A DNA stretch of 64,000 nt, taken from positions 1,860,001 through 1,924,000 of the forward strand of contig NZ_JADBEE010000001.1 in assembly GCF_014874065.1 (NCBI RefSeq), given 5' to 3'. Below the pieces are notes generated by a model. It did not search any database. It worked only from the letters and a program-made list of their open reading frames with translations, and was not told where the DNA came from. Each line of letters opens with the position of its first letter. Position 1 is the stretch's first letter. Of this stretch, positions 60,136 through 64,000 are shown piece after piece. The DNA is from Nesterenkonia halotolerans. Lineage in GTDB: Bacteria > Actinomycetota > Actinomycetes > Actinomycetales > Micrococcaceae. Made by a program: the position numbers and the translations under genes.

Positions 60136-61585
60136 ACGACGCCGGGGGTGATTCGGGCTGGGGCTCAGCCTCGGGCTGTGCCCGTACCTGTGCCTGTGCC
60201 TGGGCCGGCGTCTTCGTCGGCATGGCGGAGCGCGCGACCGGGTCACGCGCGGGACGAAGGATGTCCATCACCACTTGGATCATCAGATACAGGGTCGCGC
60301 CGATATGGCCCAGGACCGCAGCCACATAGAGCATCGAGTCGAAGGAGTGCTGCGGATCCTGGTCTCCGACCCCGCTGGCCAGGTACATCCAGATGGCCCA
60401 GAAGTGCAGCACCTGGAATCCCTGCCAGATCAGTGCGTCTCGCCAGCGCGGGACGGCCAGCGCGATCAGCGGCACCAGCCAGATCATGAACTGCGGCGAA
60501 TAGACCTTGTTGACCAGCAGGAACGCCGCGAGGATCAGGAACAGCAGCTGGACCATTCGTGGCGGTTCGGGGGCGAGGAGTCCCAGGATCAGGATCGCGA
60601 CGCAGCTGGCGGCGAAGAGCGTGAAGGACCATGCCGAGATGGTCTCCGCCGTGAGTCCGCTGCCTCCCGACTCCTCGGCGATCACCTGCCAGATATGCCA
60701 GGGGGAGGAGTATCCGGCACCGCGCTCTGCCGAGAGTTCGAAGAACTGTGCCCAGGAGCTGAAACTGACAAGCATCGCCGGGACGTTGAGCAGCAGCCAG
60801 CTCGCCACAGCGCCGAGCAGGGTGCGCAGAAACACCCCGATGCCCAGGGGAGAGTCTCGGCGCAGCACCAGCACCAGCACCGCCCCCAGCATGAACAGTG
60901 GGAAGAGCTTGAAGGAGACTCCGACGCCGATCATCACCCCGGCGCTCACATGGGCCCCGCGGCTGAAGCCCAGGATCGCCAGCGCCAGCGCGGTGACCGC
61001 CCAGATGTCCCAGTTGATGCCGATGCCGAAGATGATCGCCGGAGAGGTCGCCACGATCGCGGCGTCCCAAGGGCGGCCCCCGGCGGCCTTCATCACGATG
61101 AGCACCAGCACCAGCCAGACCAGTGCAGCGACCGCAAAGCTGAGATCCCAGTACAGCAGCGACGCGCGCCCGGCCTCCCAGACGATTCCCTCCAGGAACT
61201 CGAGCCCGAGCAGGACGTGAGTCAGCGCTGCCGCGAGGGCCGCCACCAGGCTGGTGAGCACCGGGTACTCGAAGTATCCCGGGGAGATCAACGGGCTCCA
61301 GGGAGACTCAGCGAGTCCTCGCTGTCCGTAGAGGGCGCTGATGTCCGAGTAGCAGCCCGCGTGATAGACCTCCACCCCGCCCCAGCCATTGATCCGGCAA
61401 TATTGACTGGTCAGTGCGGAGAGCAGAATCGCCAGCACGGTGAGGCCGAGCAGCACCGGAGCAGGGCGCCAGCGTGGACGCAGCCGGCTGCCCACGGGTC
61501 CGCCGAGACGGTCCGAGAGGTGCCGCAGCAGCGGATCCTCCCGGCTCGGAGCCACCGGGGGTCGGTCCTTCTCAGCGGGAGTCAT
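60107..61585 (-). CDS. GT87/DUF2029-type polyprenol-phosphate mannosyltransferase
   Basis: A 492-residue integral membrane protein with about 12 helices of the GT-C fold. The extracellular loop after TM1 has GGVEVYHAGCYSDISALYG with acidic residues where catalysis is expected; SVAFSFKLFP-like GVSFKLFPLF and KVYSPQFMIWLVPL are family segments. Residues 450-492 are a cytoplasmic Gln/Ala/Pro/Glu-rich tail. Relatives such as PimE add mannose to lipids outside. The neighbour ino1 (inositol phosphate) fits a phosphatidylinositol mannoside pathway; this is inference. Confidence 0.85.
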   Translation of the reverse strand: MTPAEKDRPPVAPSREDPLLRHLSDRLGGPVGSRLRPRWRPAPVLLGLTVLAILLSALTSQYCRINGWGGVEVYHAGCYSDISALYGQRGLAESPWSPLISPGYFEYPVLTSLVAALAAALTHVLLGLEFLEGIVWEAGRASLLYWDLSFAVAALVWLVLVLIVMKAAGGRPWDAAIVATSPAIIFGIGINWDIWAVTALALAILGFSRGAHVSAGVMIGVGVSFKLFPLFMLGAVLVLVLRRDSPLGIGVFLRTLLGAVASWLLLNVPAMLVSFSSWAQFFELSAERGAGYSSPWHIWQVIAEESGGSGLTAETISAWSFTLFAASCVAILILGLLAPEPPRMVQLLFLILAAFLLVNKVYSPQFMIWLVPLIALAVPRWRDALIWQGFQVLHFWAIWMYLASGVGDQDPQHSFDSMLYVAAVLGHIGATLYLMIQVVMDILRPARDPVARSAMPTKTPAQAQAQVRAQPEAEPQPESPPASSTAGPRTIP

Positions 61586-61729
61586 CGGCTCAACGATAAC
61601 CCCCGGCTGATCACGGCGAGCTCTGTGGGGCTATAGGCTTCTCGATCAGGGACACAGGCATGACCGGGATCACCTTCCGCGCCTGTCGGTGTCATCACCA
61701 TTGAGCACCAGAACCACTAGGAGAACAAG

Positions 61730-62815
61730 TTGGCAGAACTACCTATCCGGGTCGCCGTCGTCGGTGTCGGAAACTGCGCCGCATCCCTCGTTCAGGGCGT
61801 GGAGTATTACAAGGACGCCCCCGATGACCAGAAGGTTCCGGGTCTGATGCACGTGCGCTTCGGCGATTATCACGTCTCGGACGTGCAGTTCGTGGCTGCC
61901 TTCGACGTCGACGCGAAGAAGGTCGGTCTGGACCTGGCTGAGGCCATCTCCGCCTCCGAGAACAACACCATCAAGATCGCCGACGTGCCCGAGACCGGAG
62001 TCACCGTGCAGCGCGGACCGACCCTTGACGGGCTCGGAAAGTACTACCGGGAGACCATCGAAGAGTCCGACGCCGAGCCGGTGGACGTCGTGGCAGCCTT
62101 GAAGCAGGCGCAGGTCGAGGTGCTGGTCTGCTACCTCCCGGTGGGTTCGGAGGACGCGGCCCGCTTCTACGCGCAGGCAGCCATCGACGCCGGCGTCGCC
62201 TTCGTCAACGCGCTTCCAGTGTTCATCGCCGGCACACCCGAGTGGGCGGAGAAGTTCACCGCCGCCGGTGTTCCGATCGTCGGGGACGACATCAAATCCC
62301 AGATCGGTGCCACCATCACCCATCGCGAGCTTGCACACCTCTTCGAGGACCGCGGCGTCCACCTGGACCGCACGTACCAGCTGAACGTGGGCGGCAACAT
62401 GGACTTCAAGAACATGCTCGAGCGCGACCGGCTGGAGTCCAAGAAGGTCTCCAAGACCCAGGCCGTCACCTCGAACACCTCGGCAAAGCTGGCCGACCGT
62501 GATGTCCACATCGGCCCCAGCGACTACATCCAGTGGCTCGACGACCGGAAGTGGGCATTCATCCGCCTCGAGGGTCGAAACTTCGGCGATGCTCCGGTGT
62601 CGATCGAGCTCAAGCTCGAGGTGTGGGATTCACCGAACTCGGCGGGTGTCATCATCGATGCGATCCGTGCGGCGAAGATCGGGCTGGACCGTGGAATCGG
62701 CGGCCCGCTGCTCTCGGCGTCGAGCTACTTCATGAAGTCCCCGCCGGAGCAGTTCCACGACGACGTCGCCCACGAGAAGGTCGAAGCCTTCATCCGAGGT
62801 GAAGTCGAGCGCTGA
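61730..62815 (+). CDS. ino1: inositol-3-phosphate synthase
   Basis: A 361-residue NAD-dependent enzyme that turns glucose 6-phosphate into inositol 3-phosphate. It has the Rossmann start [35 protein letters not shown] and the catalytic-region [15 protein letters not shown] with [12 protein letters not shown]. The start is TTG 61730 with AGGAG seven bases upstream. Product feeds phosphatidylinositol and mycothiol synthesis, both actinobacterial traits. Confidence 0.96.
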   Translation: MAELPIRVAVVGVGNCAASLVQGVEYYKDAPDDQKVPGLMHVRFGDYHVSDVQFVAAFDVDAKKVGLDLAEAISASENNTIKIADVPETGVTVQRGPTLDGLGKYYRETIEESDAEPVDVVAALKQAQVEVLVCYLPVGSEDAARFYAQAAIDAGVAFVNALPVFIAGTPEWAEKFTAAGVPIVGDDIKSQIGATITHRELAHLFEDRGVHLDRTYQLNVGGNMDFKNMLERDRLESKKVSKTQAVTSNTSAKLADRDVHIGPSDYIQWLDDRKWAFIRLEGRNFGDAPVSIELKLEVWDSPNSAGVIIDAIRAAKIGLDRGIGGPLLSASSYFMKSPPEQFHDDVAHEKVEAFIRGEVER

Positions 62816-62840
62816 TCGGACTCGCCCCGCCCGCTTCTGA

Positions 62841-62914
62841 GCGTTTTACCGGGGCGTGCGTGGTTTACCTAGGCTGCGGTCGGGCCGGTAGTTCACGCAC
62901 CTCCCGGTAAAACG
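62841..62914. repeat. palindromic repeat element, copy A
   Basis: A 74-base element bounded by CGTTTTACC and GGTAAAACG that can fold into one long hairpin (27 positions per arm, few mismatches). It is identical to copy B at 52 of 74 ungapped positions, with compensatory changes in the stem. It lies between converging ino1 and the channel gene and may also act as terminator. Confidence 0.8.
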
Positions 62915-62928
62915 GTGGGGGCAGAGGG

Positions 62929-63801
62929 TCAGCCACGGCGCGGATGATCGGCCGCGTAGGCCGAGAAGATCTCATCGAGCTGCTCCCCCGAGACGAATCC
63001 GGGGCTGAGGGCATCACCCAGCTGGCCCAGCATCGTCTCCAGCTTGGCTGCAGTCATCCGCACCTCCAGAGATGTGGACTCCGCACCCGCGCGTTGCAGC
63101 TCGAGCGCGTAGGGCAGGTGGTGGGAGAAGGAGACCTCCGGGGTGTCTACCTGGAAGTAGTAGGTCTCGCTGTGCTGGTCCAGGTCCACGCAGACCTGGG
63201 AGATCTGCTCGGCAACCAGGTCGAGCTGCCCGCTGGCCGCGTGCGAATCCAGTTCCGAAAGCCTCTCCACATAGCCGGCGTCGGAGAGTGCCTTCAGCGT
63301 CAGCGCCGCGGAGCGTCGACGCAGGAGCGGCGGATAGACCTGCATGAACCAGGTCAGCGCGCCTGTGAGCAGCGCGAACCCGGTCAGGCCCTGGATCGGC
63401 GCGGCCAGTCTCAGGGTCGGTCCGATCGCGACCACGTCGCCGAAGCCCAGGGTCGCCAGCGTCACCAGTGAGATGTAGAGCGCCTCGGCGAACTGCGCAT
63501 AGTCTGCTGGGTTGATGCCGTCAGAGTAGAGGAATCCGGCGGGGACGTGCGGGTAGTAGATCAGCGCCCAGCCCACTCCCTGGATGAGCACCCAGAGCAT
63601 CACGATGCCCACCATCGTGGCCGGCCCCAGAGCGAAGCCGAGTCGGTGGCCGCTGGCCCGGGCGATCTTCCACACGCCCGTGAAGATCAGCCCACTGAGC
63701 GGACCCTGTCCCCGCGGGTGGAGAAGCTGGTGGAACATGTCCCACAGTCCGAACAGGATCACGGCGATTCCCGCGATGATCAGCACAGTCTCCACAGCCA
63801 C
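62929..63801 (-). CDS. two-helix potassium channel-like protein
   Basis: A 290-residue membrane protein. After two N-terminal hydrophobic segments it has the pore loop with selectivity filter TLATLGFGDV (GFGD instead of GYGD) flanked by membrane helices (about 55-85 and 125-155), then a helical cytoplasmic C-terminal half (about 160-290) with no RCK motif that I can recognise. Predicted K+-selective ion channel. It is flanked on both sides by the palindromic repeats. Confidence 0.85.
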   Translation of the reverse strand: MAVETVLIIAGIAVILFGLWDMFHQLLHPRGQGPLSGLIFTGVWKIARASGHRLGFALGPATMVGIVMLWVLIQGVGWALIYYPHVPAGFLYSDGINPADYAQFAEALYISLVTLATLGFGDVVAIGPTLRLAAPIQGLTGFALLTGALTWFMQVYPPLLRRRSAALTLKALSDAGYVERLSELDSHAASGQLDLVAEQISQVCVDLDQHSETYYFQVDTPEVSFSHHLPYALELQRAGAESTSLEVRMTAAKLETMLGQLGDALSPGFVSGEQLDEIFSAYAADHPRRG

Positions 63802-63840
63802 TCTCCACTCTCGACGAATCTCTCCCGACCCTACCGCCCA

Positions 63841-63914
63841 GCGTTTTACCGCCTCCTTCGTGGATTACCCGGCCCACGGTCGGCCCGGTACCCCACGGAA
63901 GGGGAGGTAAAACG
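63841..63914. repeat. palindromic repeat element, copy B
   Basis: Second 74-base copy, with the same CGTTTTACC/GGTAAAACG ends and the shared centre CGGTCGG-N-CCGGTA. Middle-stem columns differ from copy A but still pair. It lies 40 bases before the channel start and 36 bases before the next ATG. Confidence 0.8.
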
Positions 63915-63949
63915 CGCAGGGAGGCGAGGGTGTCCCGTAATTTGGAGGG

Positions 63950-64000
63950 ATGCAGAGACTTCATGCCGTCGACGCGCTGCGAGCCCTGGCGCTGCTGGGA
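63950..64000 (+). CDS. start of a membrane acyltransferase/DUF418-like protein, 3' truncated by window edge
   Basis: TTTGGAGGG precedes an ATG that opens RLHAVDALRALALLG, the typical first helix of acyltransferase-3 or DUF418 membrane proteins. Only 17 codons are in the window, so the family is tentative. Confidence 0.5.
   Translation, partial: MQRLHAVDALRALALLG

Noticed and set aside
60275..61636. 453-codon plus-strand frame opposite the GT87-like gene
   Set aside because: Same shadow pattern; the opposite strand encodes a clear membrane protein.

Overview
The window is a chromosomal segment of a high-GC Gram-positive actinobacterium. The gene order around the origin (rpmH-rnpA-yidD-yidC-jag-rsmG-parA-parB on one side, dnaA-dnaN-recF-dciA-gyrB-gyrA-DUF3566-tRNAs on the other), the fhaA-fhaB-pstP-rodA-pbpA-pknA-pknB cluster, a DLW-39-type microprotein between tRNA-Ile and tRNA-Ala, crgA and an actinobacterial-type ino1 all fit Micrococcales. 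A Micrococcaceae genome such as Nesterenkonia is my best guess; this is inferred from gene order and protein style, not from a search.

Layout. (1) 1-3.1 kb: end of a Gfo/Idh/MocA dehydrogenase, a sugar-phosphate isomerase/epimerase and a broken APC permease. (2) 3.2-5.6 kb: a secreted DUF3494 (ice-binding-like) protein with an LPATG anchor and a DosR-like palindrome upstream, then a YceI protein. (3) 5.7-11.7 kb: a sugar-import operon (binding lipoprotein, two permeases, GH1 beta-glucosidase, LacI regulator) with a perfect LacI-type operator just after its promoter, resembling the Streptomyces ceb system. (4) 11.9-24 kb: signalling and cell-envelope cluster (two FHA proteins, PP2C phosphatase, RodA, PBP, two PASTA kinases, MurT, GatD, CrgA). 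(5) 24.4-31.3 kb: class E sortase, PabA/TrpG-like amidotransferase, cyclophilin, rhomboid protease and two CNNM/CorC-like membrane proteins, with a DnaA-box cluster between the convergent rhomboid and CNNM genes. (6) 31.6-43.1 kb: tRNA-Ala, microprotein, tRNA-Ile, DUF3566, gyrA, gyrB, dciA, recF, dnaN, oriC, dnaA, all leftward. (7) 43.2-45.8 kb: an ABC exporter pair lying between dnaA and rpmH, which are normally neighbours. (8) 46-52.7 kb: rpmH to parB, rightward, with nine perfect parS 14-mers. (9) 52.8-58.6 kb: trxA/trxB behind a SigR/SigH-type promoter, a pseudokinase-like membrane protein, MurJ and a NUDIX hydrolase. (10) 58.7-64 kb: CCA-adding enzyme, GT87-like mannosyltransferase, inositol-phosphate synthase, and a potassium-channel-like protein flanked by two covarying ~74-bp palindromic repeats, then the start of a membrane acyltransferase/DUF418-like gene.

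Transcription diverges around the dnaA-dnaN origin, so most housekeeping genes run away from oriC. The most interesting items are the paired covarying palindromes, the distal DnaA-box cluster, parS sites read in one frame inside parA and parB, the exporter wedged beside dnaA, the insert in the PknB kinase domain, and the rhomboid gene without a canonical start codon. No rRNA, CRISPR array, prophage or insertion sequence was seen.
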